Origin: Firmicutes bacterium UBA3572
GTDB taxonomy: Bacteria > Bacillota > Desulfotomaculia > Desulfotomaculales > Desulforudaceae
Direction of reading: 5' to 3'
DNA: 64,000 nt
NCBI GenBank assembly: GCA_002375985.1
Contig: DFNH01000032.1
Location: 42,610-106,609 of the forward strand
Shown here: positions 44,004-52,564 of the stretch, piece after piece
Layout of the letters: every line of letters begins with the position of its first letter
Numbering within the stretch: the stretch's first letter is position 1
The notes under the pieces: model-generated
Seen by the model: the letters and a program-made list of their open reading frames with translations, nothing else
Told to the model about the DNA's origin: nothing
Database searches by the model: none
Made by a program: the position numbers and the translations under genes

Positions 44004-44514
44004 ACAAATACCTCCCTTTATAAGTACTCGAGTCGGGTCCCCAAGAACAGTCTATTCCGGTTTTGGCTGCACCCCCTCCCGCACACGATTCGCTTTGCCA
44101 GAACCATATTGACTTTTGCAAAGAACCCCGCCTTCTTGACCGGTCGACGTGCGCTGGTGCGGCAAATGCTCATAACCTTTTAGATGATAGGTAATGATAG
44201 GTGGGCCCGGTGCGGCTTGTCACTAACTAAAACGGATCCCCTCCTGGGCCCGGTCCGGCCCAACGGGCCCTGCCGCCCCCTTTTAAGCTGCTGGCACGCC
44301 GCCTGCCCGGTATCCAGCAAAAAGGCGTGGAAAACCAACCTACTTTCCGCCCCTTGCACAACACCTGGAACCGGGAGATTGCAAAAGGCTGGATTTGCAA
44401 ATGCAAGCACATCTCCAAAGCGAACAAGGCTTATGCATGTTGTCTGGAGAAAAACTTCGTGATGTTTTTCATTATTCCTGCTACAAACGGCGATTTTTTT
44501 CCCGCGCCAATAAT
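44004..44514. other. Intergenic region upstream of dsrA
   Basis: About 510 nt with no convincing gene. It contains a tandem repeat of ATGATAGGTA/ATGATAGGT at about 44183-44202, a GC-rich palindromic patch at 44246-44272, and an AT-rich hairpin (GAAAAAC/GTTTTTC, about 44451-44472) near the end of rlmH. A clear dsrA promoter was not resolved. Confidence 0.45.
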
Positions 44515-44997
44515 TTACAGGTGGTAAGGCTCACCGCGATTGATCTTCAAGGCCCGGTAGAGTTGTTCCAATAGCATCAGGCGGAACAATTGGTGCGGAA
44601 AAGTCATCCTGGAAAAGGACAGCACCCGGTCCGCGCGGTAGAGGATGGTTTGGTCCAAGCCTAGGGGACCGCCAATGACGAAAACAAAATCACTTTTGCC
44701 GCCGAGCATCTGCCGGTCCAGCAAGCGCGCAAAAGCCACCGAATCCAGCATTTCGCCGTCCGGCGCCAACGCCAACACGTAGGGACCGTCCCGCAGGTGC
44801 CGGACCAGCCGCCGCGCTTCGGCGGCCAACACCGCCCGTTTCTCGGCCTCGTCCGGCCGCAGACCAAAACCGGTTTCGGGAACCTCGCACACCGTAACGC
44901 GCGCGTACGGCTGCATGCGGCGGCGGTAATCCTCTACACCCTCGGCAAGGTAACGCTCCTTCAGCTTGCCGACGGCCAAAATCTCTATGCGGATCAT
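44515..44997 (-). CDS. rlmH: 23S rRNA (pseudouridine1915-N3)-methyltransferase RlmH
   Basis: SPOUT (trefoil knot) methyltransferase acting on helix 69 of 23S rRNA. The 160-residue protein is standard length, with IEILAVGKLKERYL at the N-terminus, FVIGGPLGLD in the knot, and the C-terminal LLLEQLYRALKINRGEPYH. The ATG overlaps the murA stop by 4 nt. Confidence 0.96.
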   Translation of the reverse strand: MIRIEILAVGKLKERYLAEGVEDYRRRMQPYARVTVCEVPETGFGLRPDEAEKRAVLAAEARRLVRHLRDGPYVLALAPDGEMLDSVAFARLLDRQMLGGKSDFVFVIGGPLGLDQTILYRADRVLSFSRMTFPHQLFRLMLLEQLYRALKINRGEPYHL

Positions 44998-46250
44998 AAA
45001 CGCTCCACGGCAGCTCCCAAGCGTTTCAGCCGGGTCTCAAAGTCCCGGTAGCCCCGAGCGATGAAATGGGCGTTATGGATCTCGGTAACGCCCTCGGCCA
45101 TAAGCCCCGCGATCACCAGGGCCGCCCCGGCACGCAGATCGGTGGCCTTGACCGCGGCGCCCTGCAGGCAGTGGACCCCCTCAATGACCGCTACACGCCC
45201 TTCGACCTTGATCTGCGCTCCCATCCGGCGCAACTCCTGGGCAACCTGAAAACGGTTTTCAAAAATATTCTCTACGATGATGCTTGTACCCGGTACGGTG
45301 GATAAAAAGGCCATCATTTGGGACTGCAGGTCGGTAGCAAAACCCGGGTAGGGCATGGTCTTGATGTTGATGGGCAGGAGCGGCTCCGGGGCGAACACCC
45401 GGATGGTGTCCCCCCCTTCCTCCACCTGGACGTTTGCTTCCCGCAGCTTGGCGCTGAGCGGCTCCACGTGTGGGGGGATCACATTCTCCAAGGTTACGTC
45501 GCCGCCGGTGGCCGCGGCGGCCACCATGAAGGTCCCGGCCTCGATACGGTCGGGGATGACGCTGTACCGCACCCCGTTTTCCAGGGCCAAAACACCGTCA
45601 ATCCTGATAAGATCGGTCCCCGCACCGCGGACCTTGGCACCCATGGCGTTCAGGAAATTGGCCAGGTCCACAATCTCGGGCTCCTTGGCCGCGTTTTCCA
45701 GCACGGTTTGCCCTTCGGCCAGCACGGCGGCCATCATCAGGTTTTCGGTCGCCCCCACGCTGGGGAAGTCCAAATAAACCTTGGCGCCCCGCAGCCGCCC
45801 CCGAACGCGACCCTCGATAAAGCCGCTCCGGATATCCAGATCGGCCCCCAAACACCGCAAGCCCTTGAAGTGCAGGTCCATGGGGCGGCTACCGATATTG
45901 CAGCCCCCGGGCAATGAGACCCGCGCCCGGCCGCAGCGGGCCATCAGCGGCCCCAAGAGAAGGTTTGAGGCCCTGAGCTTCCTAGCCAACTCGTAGGGAG
46001 CTTCTCCCGCCACTTGCGGCGCCCCGCTGATGTGGAGCACGTCCTCGGCCAGCCAACAAGCCTTGAGTCCCAATCCAGAAATGATTTCCAGCATCACCCG
46101 CACATCGCTGATATTGGGCACATTTTCGAGGACAATCTCGTTCTCGGTGAGGATGCACGCGCACAATACGGCCAGCGTGGAGTTTTTTGCCCCGCTCACC
46201 CGCACCCGGCCGGTCAGGGGCGGGCTTTTGCGCACCACCAGTTTGTTCAA
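44994..46250 (-). CDS. murA: UDP-N-acetylglucosamine 1-carboxyvinyltransferase
   Basis: First committed step of peptidoglycan synthesis: transfers enolpyruvate from PEP to UDP-GlcNAc. About 418 residues from TTG 46250, which follows GGGGAGA and yields the canonical N-terminus LNKLVVRKSPPLTGRVRVSG. The active-site cysteine (fosfomycin target) is in VSLPGGCNIGSRPMDLH. A frame open to 46340 would overlap the upstream peptidase gene and adds no family sequence. Confidence 0.96.
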   Translation of the reverse strand: MNKLVVRKSPPLTGRVRVSGAKNSTLAVLCACILTENEIVLENVPNISDVRVMLEIISGLGLKACWLAEDVLHISGAPQVAGEAPYELARKLRASNLLLGPLMARCGRARVSLPGGCNIGSRPMDLHFKGLRCLGADLDIRSGFIEGRVRGRLRGAKVYLDFPSVGATENLMMAAVLAEGQTVLENAAKEPEIVDLANFLNAMGAKVRGAGTDLIRIDGVLALENGVRYSVIPDRIEAGTFMVAAAATGGDVTLENVIPPHVEPLSAKLREANVQVEEGGDTIRVFAPEPLLPINIKTMPYPGFATDLQSQMMAFLSTVPGTSIIVENIFENRFQVAQELRRMGAQIKVEGRVAVIEGVHCLQGAAVKATDLRAGAALVIAGLMAEGVTEIHNAHFIARGYRDFETRLKRLGAAVERL

Positions 46251-46306
46251 GGTTTGCTTGTCTCCCCGCTGTTCAGTTGCTAGTCTAATATGCGTCCGGG
46301 CCCGGT

Positions 46307-47170
46307 TTATGCCTCCTGGTAAGCTGCCCAACGTTTCCACTCTCCGTCCAAAGTATTGAGATCTAGACCTAGTTCGTCCTGCATCGCGATCGCCAGGCTC
46401 GCACCCCGGCCCAAGGCCTCCAACACCCGCACCACCACGGGCCAGCCATGTTGCTCCACTAAGAAATACACCAGGCTAAAACACTGATGGTAGGCCAGGT
46501 TCTGGTCTTCCAATTGATCAAAGTACTGGAGCTCTTCAAGGGTATAGGCGTTTTCCAGCGAGAAAAAACGCGGCTCCCCGAACTGAAACCCGGTCAACAA
46601 ATACTCTTGGTATTGCGCCACACCTTCATTGAACCAGCGGGGGCAATTGCCCCGGCTCAAGTAGTCCACGAAAAGGTGCGCGATCTCGTGGGCCATAGGA
46701 CCCATCTCGTGAAAGTAATGATCGTAATCCGCTTCGGCCTCCAAGGGGTCGATCCACACCGCGGGCGACAGCACCCGGATACTCCCCGCCCAGTACACGC
46801 CCACGGTGTTGGCGTCCGCCGGCCACCCGAAGCTTTGGTTCAGGGCCTCCCGTTCCGCGTAAAGCAAGACCGGCACCGGACCCTGAATGTCAAAACCGAA
46901 GTTTCGGGCCAGGACCGGGTAGAACCCTTCGGCGGCGTCCAGAACCACGGCGGCCTCCCGTTGCTGGCCATCCTGGTAAAAAACCACGAACCGTTCCCCA
47001 CCCAGAGAGTTCGTCCCCCGCGCATGGTACCAAACCAAGCCCCGCTTATTGATTTCCCGGATCAGGGAATTAATATACAAATTAGCAAACGTGGGGATTT
47101 TTATTAATAGCACGCCAACTAACAAGAAAACAACGGTTAACCAAACTGCCAGGTGGGTCCTGCGGGACAT
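46307..47170 (-). CDS. Membrane-anchored gluzincin metallopeptidase (peptidase MA-like)
   Basis: About 287 residues. An N-terminal transmembrane helix (VWLTVVFLLVGVLLIKI) anchors the protein, probably facing outside. The zinc site MAHEIAHLFVDYLSRG (HExxH) is followed by the third ligand Glu in RWFNEGVAQYQEYL, the gluzincin arrangement. The start at 47170 follows GGAAGGG; a longer frame extends to 47227. Substrate unknown. It is upstream of murA, suggesting a cell-envelope role. Confidence 0.85.
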   Translation of the reverse strand: MSRRTHLAVWLTVVFLLVGVLLIKIPTFANLYINSLIREINKRGLVWYHARGTNSLGGERFVVFYQDGQQREAAVVLDAAEGFYPVLARNFGFDIQGPVPVLLYAEREALNQSFGWPADANTVGVYWAGSIRVLSPAVWIDPLEAEADYDHYFHEMGPMAHEIAHLFVDYLSRGNCPRWFNEGVAQYQEYLLTGFQFGEPRFFSLENAYTLEELQYFDQLEDQNLAYHQCFSLVYFLVEQHGWPVVVRVLEALGRGASLAIAMQDELGLDLNTLDGEWKRWAAYQEA

Positions 47171-47317
47171 ACCGGTCACGCCCTTCCATATACCGGCGGT
47201 TGTCTCCCCGAGCCGTGCAAAAAACACGCACCCGGAAGCGCCTGGACCTCACCGCAAATTATAACCCTCCACGATGCCACGGCCAAGAGGTATTTTGTTC
47301 AAAAACCCGGTCCGCCG

Positions 47318-47899
47318 TTACCGCTCAGCGCGCTCTTTCCAGTCGGCCAGCAACTCCCGGGCGTGCTCGGCATCCGGACCGGTATTCGCCAAAGCCAGGT
47401 ACCGCTCCAGGACCTGCACGGCGCGCTGGTAGTCTTCCTGTCCGAACCCCAGGGTCAGTGCGTAAAGGTAAAGACCCAGTTGATGGTCCGGATTGATCCG
47501 GAGCAGGGCCGCCAAATGTGCCTCCGCCCCGTCATAATCTTCCTTGATGAAGCAGATTTCGGCCAGGTCGACCCGCGCCCGCTGGTTAGATGCGTCCAAC
47601 GCCAGCACCTCTTCGAAAAGGGCGGCAGCACGCTCGAGGTCCAGCATTTGTTTGTAGTACACCGCCAACTCGATCCGGCTGGCGATGTCCTCGGGGTCGG
47701 CTTGAACCCGCTGTTCCAGCTCCCGCAAGGTGCCGGCCAGTTGGTTCTGCGCCCCCGCCGGTTCAGGAGAAGCGGGCAGCTGGTCCAGATGGCCCAGACC
47801 CCACAATCCGACCACCGACGAGCCCACCAGACCAAAGGCAATGATGCCGATCAACAGCCAAAAAGTAATCTTTTGCCACGCCTTCCGCGGCCGGGGCAT
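47318..47899 (-). CDS. Membrane-anchored TPR protein
   Basis: A 193-residue protein with an N-terminal transmembrane helix (ITFWLLIGIIAFGLVGSSVV) and about three tetratricopeptide repeats in the soluble part (SRIELAVYYKQMLDLERAAA, ARVDLAEICFIKEDYDGAEA). Probably an envelope scaffold. Next to the metallopeptidase gene, same strand. Confidence 0.82.
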   Translation of the reverse strand: MPRPRKAWQKITFWLLIGIIAFGLVGSSVVGLWGLGHLDQLPASPEPAGAQNQLAGTLRELEQRVQADPEDIASRIELAVYYKQMLDLERAAALFEEVLALDASNQRARVDLAEICFIKEDYDGAEAHLAALLRINPDHQLGLYLYALTLGFGQEDYQRAVQVLERYLALANTGPDAEHARELLADWKERAER

Positions 47900-48234
47900 G
47901 TTATCACCCGCAAAGAATCAATTTAGAATGAATCTAGAAAAGCCACAACAATCCCCACAGGTATTATAGCATTCCCGCCCCCGAAAAACAAAACGGGGCC
48001 CAAGTCCCAAACTTGGAGCCGGAATCTCCCACCCGAAGCAGATCTTGAATCTCGCCCCATAAACAAAACGCGGACAGGCTATCTTTCCCGTTCATTGTCT
48101 CTACCTTGCGCAAGCGTAGTGCTGGAAAAGGCGCCTGGCCGCGCTTTCCGCAATCGGACTCACGTGTCCGACTATTAATATTAATATTATTTTTTATATG
48201 CTATTGAACGCTGGCTTCTGAATCTTGTTTTTGA
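47900..48234. other. Intergenic region without a recognised gene
   Basis: About 335 nt. A small hairpin CGGAC-TCACGT-GTCCG (about 48157-48172) and an AT-rich run of TATTAATATTAATATTATT (about 48173-48195) are visible. No reading frame with family features was seen. Confidence 0.4.
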
Positions 48235-49590
48235 CTACAGATAGTTCAACGGATTTTGTGGCTGCCCGTTGATGATCACCTCAAAATGCAAATGCGGTCC
48301 GGTAGAATTGCCGGTGCTGCCGACCGCGCCGATGCGCTGTCCCCGCTGCACCTCCCGTCCCACCGACACCGCAGTGCGCGAAAGGTGCGCGTATCTGGTA
48401 ACCACTCCGCCGCCGTGGCTGATGTCGATACAGATTCCGTAACCGCCGTGCCATCCGCACCGGATCACCCGTCCGCCTTCCGCCGCCACCACCGGCGTGC
48501 CGGTTCCCGCGGCGATGTCGATACCGCTGTGCAACCGGCCATAGCGCATGCCGAACGGAGAAACAACCGTCCCCCGGACGGGCCAAGCCAACTGTCCGCT
48601 CCCGGCGCGGGAAGCCAGCACAATCTTGGAACCGCTCACCTCTACCCGCGTTACCGGCGCCTTGATTTCACGGGCTTCCAGGCGCTCTTTCGCCACCAGG
48701 CGCCCGTTTTGGCGGATCACCAGGTAAGTAACCTCCTCTTGGCCGGGCCGGCCCGGCTCCAGCACCTTCCGCTGCCCCGCAGGCATATTCGGGTCGCGGC
48801 GGACCACGGTTTGGTAAGGGATTTCCCTGTTTTCCACCACGTGGGCGGTAGTAACCACCGTAAGCAGCGGTTTTTCCCGGGCAATCACCAGCGGTTCACC
48901 AATCCTGAGAACCGCGTTCTCCTGAAGGCCGGGGTTGGAGGCCAGAAGCGCATCCACCGTGAGGTCGTGCATCCGCGCAATGTCCCATAGCGTATCGCCC
49001 TCACGGATCTTGTATTCAGTCACGTTTTCAATATCCTCCCGGGCCAAACGCACGGCCCGCTCCAAATCAATAACCTCGTCACGGTGTACCTTCACTGCCG
49101 CCAGCCGGATCTCTTCCAGAAACTTAGCCTCGGCTCCGTCTTCCACCGTATAGGACTTCTTAACCCGCTCAAGAAACCGCAAAGCCGTGGCACGGTCGGC
49201 AAACACGAATTGTTTTTTTCCATCGATGTACAGGGCCGTGGCGTTCTGGGCAAGGCCCAGCGCCTCGGCTAACCGGTGCTCTAACTCATCAGGCCCCACC
49301 AGCGGGATATCACCGTCAACTCCGACCTGCGCCACCTTTACCCGCGTCCGGGCCGCCTCGACTTCCGCCTCGCCGTACCGGACGTGCAGGCTCGATAGGG
49401 CCTGTTGCACATCTTCAAAACAAAAAACCCGGGCTACCGGTTGACCATCAACCGATACCGCCCAGGTTCCGTTTTTCGCACTCCAGACACTGCTCACCAA
49501 CACAACAAAACATAACAGGAAAACAGCCGCACCCAAAGGATTGGAGCGCCTGACCCTGGCGGATTTCTTGCGCGGCAAATTCCAATCCAA
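48235..49590 (-). CDS. G5/LysM/M23 family cell-wall endopeptidase
   Basis: About 451 residues. A membrane-spanning N-terminus (AAVFLLCFVVLVSSVWSA) is followed by a YabE/SpoIIQ-like region. A LysM repeat (EYKIREGDTLWDIARMHDLT, about residue 198) and a G5 domain (about residues 255-330, with PYQTVVRRDPNMPAGQRKVL) come next. The C-terminal M23 peptidase has zinc residues in RLHSGIDIAAG and GPHLHFEV. TTG 49590 follows AGGAGGGAG. The domain order is typical of Firmicutes peptidoglycan endopeptidases used in growth or spore formation. Confidence 0.92.
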   Translation of the reverse strand: MDWNLPRKKSARVRRSNPLGAAVFLLCFVVLVSSVWSAKNGTWAVSVDGQPVARVFCFEDVQQALSSLHVRYGEAEVEAARTRVKVAQVGVDGDIPLVGPDELEHRLAEALGLAQNATALYIDGKKQFVFADRATALRFLERVKKSYTVEDGAEAKFLEEIRLAAVKVHRDEVIDLERAVRLAREDIENVTEYKIREGDTLWDIARMHDLTVDALLASNPGLQENAVLRIGEPLVIAREKPLLTVVTTAHVVENREIPYQTVVRRDPNMPAGQRKVLEPGRPGQEEVTYLVIRQNGRLVAKERLEAREIKAPVTRVEVSGSKIVLASRAGSGQLAWPVRGTVVSPFGMRYGRLHSGIDIAAGTGTPVVAAEGGRVIRCGWHGGYGICIDISHGGGVVTRYAHLSRTAVSVGREVQRGQRIGAVGSTGNSTGPHLHFEVIINGQPQNPLNYL

Positions 49591-49723
49591 GATCTCCCTC
49601 CTCAACGCCCGCCAAAGTAGCGCATACTAGGTGCTATGCTAACACGGTTCACCCGCTGTTGTCTAGGAACAATATGCCAATTTACGCCCCATTTGGGGCC
49701 TGGAGAGGTGATTACGACCGTCG

Positions 49724-51082
49724 CTAGCGAGCCGTCGGAGTGTTCTTGGCCGCCTGGACATACAGCGCAGCCTCCAACCGGGCGCGCATAAGCGCACAGC
49801 CCAACCGGCTTGGTTTCAGCACCGAGCGGTTCTCCAAATAGGCGTGAGCATGGCAACCACCGCTGCAAAGGAACTTCGCCCAGCAACGGACACAGCCTTC
49901 TTTAGTGTAAACGTGGGCGTGCCGAAAGTGCTCCACTAGGTCGTACCGAAGTTCGGCGGTAAAAACGTTCCCCATTAAAAACTCTTCCCGCCCGATAAAC
50001 TGGTGACACGGGTAAAGGTCACCCTCCGCGTCCACCGCCAGGTAGGCGTGTCCGGCACCACACCCGGCCAGCCGTTTAGGCAGACACGGCCCTTCGTCCA
50101 AGTCTATTTGGAAATGGAAAAACCGCAGGCCCGCGTTTTGCCGGGCTAACTCCAGGTATATGTCGGCCAACCGCTGATATTCATAGCGGATTTCCGCCAG
50201 GTCTTCCTCCCGCAAGCCGTAATCGGTGCAAGGCAGGGACACCACCGGCTCCAGGGAAATCTTATCAAAACCCTGGTCAACCAGATAGCAAAAGTCGTCC
50301 GCGAAATCCAGGTTATGCCGGGTAAAGGTGCCGCGGAGATAATAGTAGCCCCGCGGGCCGTCCCATTGTCTCCAAGCAGAGACGAATTGTCTGATCCGGG
50401 TCAGGCTCGCCGCGTGGGAACCCTGCCCACGCACGGTATGGCGGAGACGGTCGTGCACCTCGGGCCGGCCGTCCAAGCTGAGCACCACGTTCACCCGGTT
50501 GTTCAACAGGAACCGGATTATCTCCGGCGTAAGCAGGAGTCCGTTAGTGGTGACCGTAAAACCGACTTCCTTCCCCACCGCCTTTCCCCGCCGGCGGGCA
50601 TATTCAACCGTGTCTCTAATGACCGGAAAGTTCAGGAGCGGCTCACCGCCGAAGAAATCGATCTCCACGTGCCGCCGCGCCCCGGACGCGGCGAGAAGAT
50701 AGTCCACCGCCCGCCGGGCGGTGGCCTTCGGCATTAGTTTTGCGGCTGCTTCCGGCGCCGCCGCAAAACAGTAGCGGCAAGCCAGGTTGCAATGATGGGC
50801 TACGTTCAGGCAGAGCGCCTTGACGAGCGGCGGCGGGGGGTCATAATCGGCGTGGGGATCGGGAGCGTAAAGTAGGCCCCGGGCGCGAAGGGCGGTGATT
50901 TCACCCAGCGCCCCGGCGATGTCCGCCGTGCCAAAACGGCTGCCCAGCTTCTCCACGGCTTCGGCATAAGTATTCAATCCGCTGCGCAAAAGTTCCCAGG
51001 CCAGCTCATCGACCTCGTGCAGAACCTGACTGTGTACATCAAAGACCAAACGTTTTCCTTGCACCTGAAAACAATGAATCAA
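49724..51082 (-). CDS. SCIFF (ranthipeptide) radical SAM/SPASM maturase
   Basis: A 452-residue radical SAM enzyme that installs thioether links on the six-cysteine SCIFF peptide. The N-terminal RRE-like leader-recognition region (VFDVHSQVLHEVDELAWELL) precedes the SAM cluster motif CNLACRYCFAA (about residue 97) and FFGGEPLLNFPVI. The SPASM domain binds auxiliary clusters (CGAGHAYLAVDAEGDLYPCH, CVRCWAKFLCSGGCHAH). The precursor peptide gene is 78 nt upstream on the same strand. Confidence 0.95.
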   Translation of the reverse strand: MIHCFQVQGKRLVFDVHSQVLHEVDELAWELLRSGLNTYAEAVEKLGSRFGTADIAGALGEITALRARGLLYAPDPHADYDPPPPLVKALCLNVAHHCNLACRYCFAAAPEAAAKLMPKATARRAVDYLLAASGARRHVEIDFFGGEPLLNFPVIRDTVEYARRRGKAVGKEVGFTVTTNGLLLTPEIIRFLLNNRVNVVLSLDGRPEVHDRLRHTVRGQGSHAASLTRIRQFVSAWRQWDGPRGYYYLRGTFTRHNLDFADDFCYLVDQGFDKISLEPVVSLPCTDYGLREEDLAEIRYEYQRLADIYLELARQNAGLRFFHFQIDLDEGPCLPKRLAGCGAGHAYLAVDAEGDLYPCHQFIGREEFLMGNVFTAELRYDLVEHFRHAHVYTKEGCVRCWAKFLCSGGCHAHAYLENRSVLKPSRLGCALMRARLEAALYVQAAKNTPTAR

Positions 51083-51159
51083 GGGTCAACCCACCAGTTT
51101 GCGATAATGGCACCAACAAGCCAGTACCCGGTCAAACCGGGTACCACACATATCAAGGA

Positions 51160-51309
51160 CTAGTTTTTCTTTTCCTTCAGGCAGAACTGGTTGCCCACAG
51201 TGCAGGATGTCTTACAGGCCGACTGGCAGGAAGTCTGACATTCCCCGCAAGCCACCACCTTGCGCTCTGCCAGCGCGCGCCGGTTGATTGTCCGGATGTG
51301 CTTACCCAA
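51160..51309 (-). CDS. SCIFF precursor peptide (six cysteines in forty-five)
   Basis: A 49-residue peptide from TTG 51309, preceded by GTAGGAGGGAGG. The leader GKHIRTINRRALAERKVVA is followed by a core with six cysteines in the pattern C-x2-C-x3-C-x3-C-x3-C-x6-C (CGECQTSCQSACKTSC and QFC). This is the nearly invariant SCIFF peptide of Clostridia, processed by the adjacent radical SAM maturase. It is too short for routine gene calling, and its start codon is unusual. Biological function in the family is linked to quorum sensing and metabolism but is not settled. Confidence 0.95.
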   Translation of the reverse strand: MGKHIRTINRRALAERKVVACGECQTSCQSACKTSCTVGNQFCLKEKKN

Positions 51310-51352
51310 GCGTACGCCTCCCTCCTACGGTTTTTGTCTGTCCACCAATCGG

Positions 51353-51985
51353 TTAGCTCACCGATACCACCTTAAAACCGAGGTTCTCAATCTCCGCCAC
51401 CAAAGAGCCGGCCTCGCCCAAGCTCAACCGGAACACCAGGTGAAACCGCTCCTCGTCCCGCCTTACACAAACCACGCTGATGATGTTGATCCCCCGCTCC
51501 TTGAAAAACTGCGTAATATCGGCCAAGACCCCGATCCGATCCTTGGTGTCAATGACCAACCTGGTGCCCGCCTTGCCCAGTCCGAACAGCTTGGCCAGGG
51601 CGTCCACCATATCGGTCTGCGTGACGATTCCCAACAGCTCGCCGTTGTCTACCACCAGCAGACTGCCGATTTTATGTTCGCGCATAATCTTGGCCGCCTC
51701 TTCAATCGGCATATCTGGGGGTGCGGAAATCGGGTCCCGGACCAGCGCCTCCCGGACGGTGACTTTGGCCAAAACGTAGTTCAACTCATGCATGGACAGC
51801 GTCGTCGCCGGGGACGGGGATACCTGCAAAAGGCCCCGTTCGGTCACCAAGCCCACCAGCTTGGAACCCTGAAGTACCGGCAGATGGCGCACCTTGCGCC
51901 GGTTCATGATCTCCAGCGCCTGCAAGATGGGGGTATCTATCGTAATGGTAATGGGGTTCCCAGTCATGCAGTCCCTTACAAACAT
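51353..51985 (-). CDS. CBS-pair and ACT domain protein (AcuB-like)
   Basis: About 210 residues. Two CBS domains (MFVRDCMTGNPITITIDTPI and VREALVRDPISAPPDMPIEE) form a nucleotide-sensing module. It is followed by an ACT domain (TRLVIDTKDRIGVLADITQF, residues about 140-210) that could bind an amino acid. ATG 51985 is preferred because it gives the canonical CBS start. It lies directly upstream of the SCIFF pair and may share its transcript. Confidence 0.88.
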   Translation of the reverse strand: MFVRDCMTGNPITITIDTPILQALEIMNRRKVRHLPVLQGSKLVGLVTERGLLQVSPSPATTLSMHELNYVLAKVTVREALVRDPISAPPDMPIEEAAKIMREHKIGSLLVVDNGELLGIVTQTDMVDALAKLFGLGKAGTRLVIDTKDRIGVLADITQFFKERGINIISVVCVRRDEERFHLVFRLSLGEAGSLVAEIENLGFKVVSVS

Positions 51986-52299
51986 GGCCATCGCCACCCC
52001 CGAAAGGTTTTGTTTAGATTATATCCGGGGGGTGCCGCAATGACAAGGATGCTTCGGCGGGGAAAGCATTCTTTAAGCATAACCTGCTTCCCGCAAGGCA
52101 TTCCTTGTGCGGTTCACCGCCCCGCTTCTCCGGCAGCAGCGACAATGGGAACCGGCTCCTATTTTTTTAAAGAGATGACCCTGCAATTCACGAGCTGGCA
52201 CCACCTCAAAAGCTGCCTGTCCCCCTTACCGCAGCCCGCACAGAAAACAAAAGAACCAGGGACACTCCCTGATCCGTAGTAAGTGGTCGAAAACAATGG
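51986..52299. other. Intergenic region with a diverged GGGGACAGG motif
   Basis: About 310 nt. On the minus strand GGGGGACAGGCAGC (52212-52225) resembles the dispersed motif at 8232 and 24282. No gene was seen. Confidence 0.4.
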
Positions 52300-52371
52300 A
52301 GCGGGTGACGGGAATCGAACCCGCAACCCCCAGCTTGGGAAGCTGGTGCTCTACCGTTGAGCTACACCCGC
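52300..52371 (-). tRNA. tRNA-Gly (anticodon CCC)
   Basis: A 72-nt cloverleaf. Acceptor arms GCGGGTG/CACCCGC, D arm GCTCAACGGTAGAGC, anticodon stem CCAGC/GCTGG with loop TTCCCAA (anticodon CCC), and T arm GGGTTCGATTCCC. CCA is not encoded. Confidence 0.96.
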
Positions 52372-52428
52372 AATTGACCGCCGGCCGCCGTCCAGGCGGC
52401 ACAACAATCCTCCACACTCGTAATGCTT

Positions 52429-52457
52429 ATTTTACCACGGTGCTGCCGATTGTGCAA
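52429..52457 (-). promoter_or_regulatory. Promoter of tRNA-Gly
   Basis: TTGCAC (52452-52457), 17-bp spacer, TAAAAT (52429-52434) on the minus strand, about 50 nt before the tRNA. Confidence 0.7.
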
Positions 52458-52510
52458 GTGAAGGGCCCCACAAGACCTAAAACGGCGCCGCCGCCCTGTT
52501 TGCCGATCAC

Positions 52511-52549
52511 TATCGCCTGAATTAAAGATTCCATTTCGAGAGAGGCCTC
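52511..52549 (+). repeat. IS-end-like repeat, copy 1
   Basis: TATCGCCTGAATTAAAGATT through AGAGAGGCCTC matches, with few differences, the reverse complement of 59951-59995. It sits between tRNA-Gly and purA and is probably a remnant end of an insertion sequence. Confidence 0.5.
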
Positions 52550-52564
52550 GGGGCTGGCACCCGC

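Noticed and set aside
44017..44045. TTGGGG-16 bp-TATAAA upstream of dsrA as a promoter
   Set aside because: The -10 would abut the ribosome binding site, leaving no room for a leader.
44184..44462. A 92-codon plus-strand frame in the dsrA upstream region
   Set aside because: No ribosome binding site and no family resemblance; the composition is typical of chance frames.
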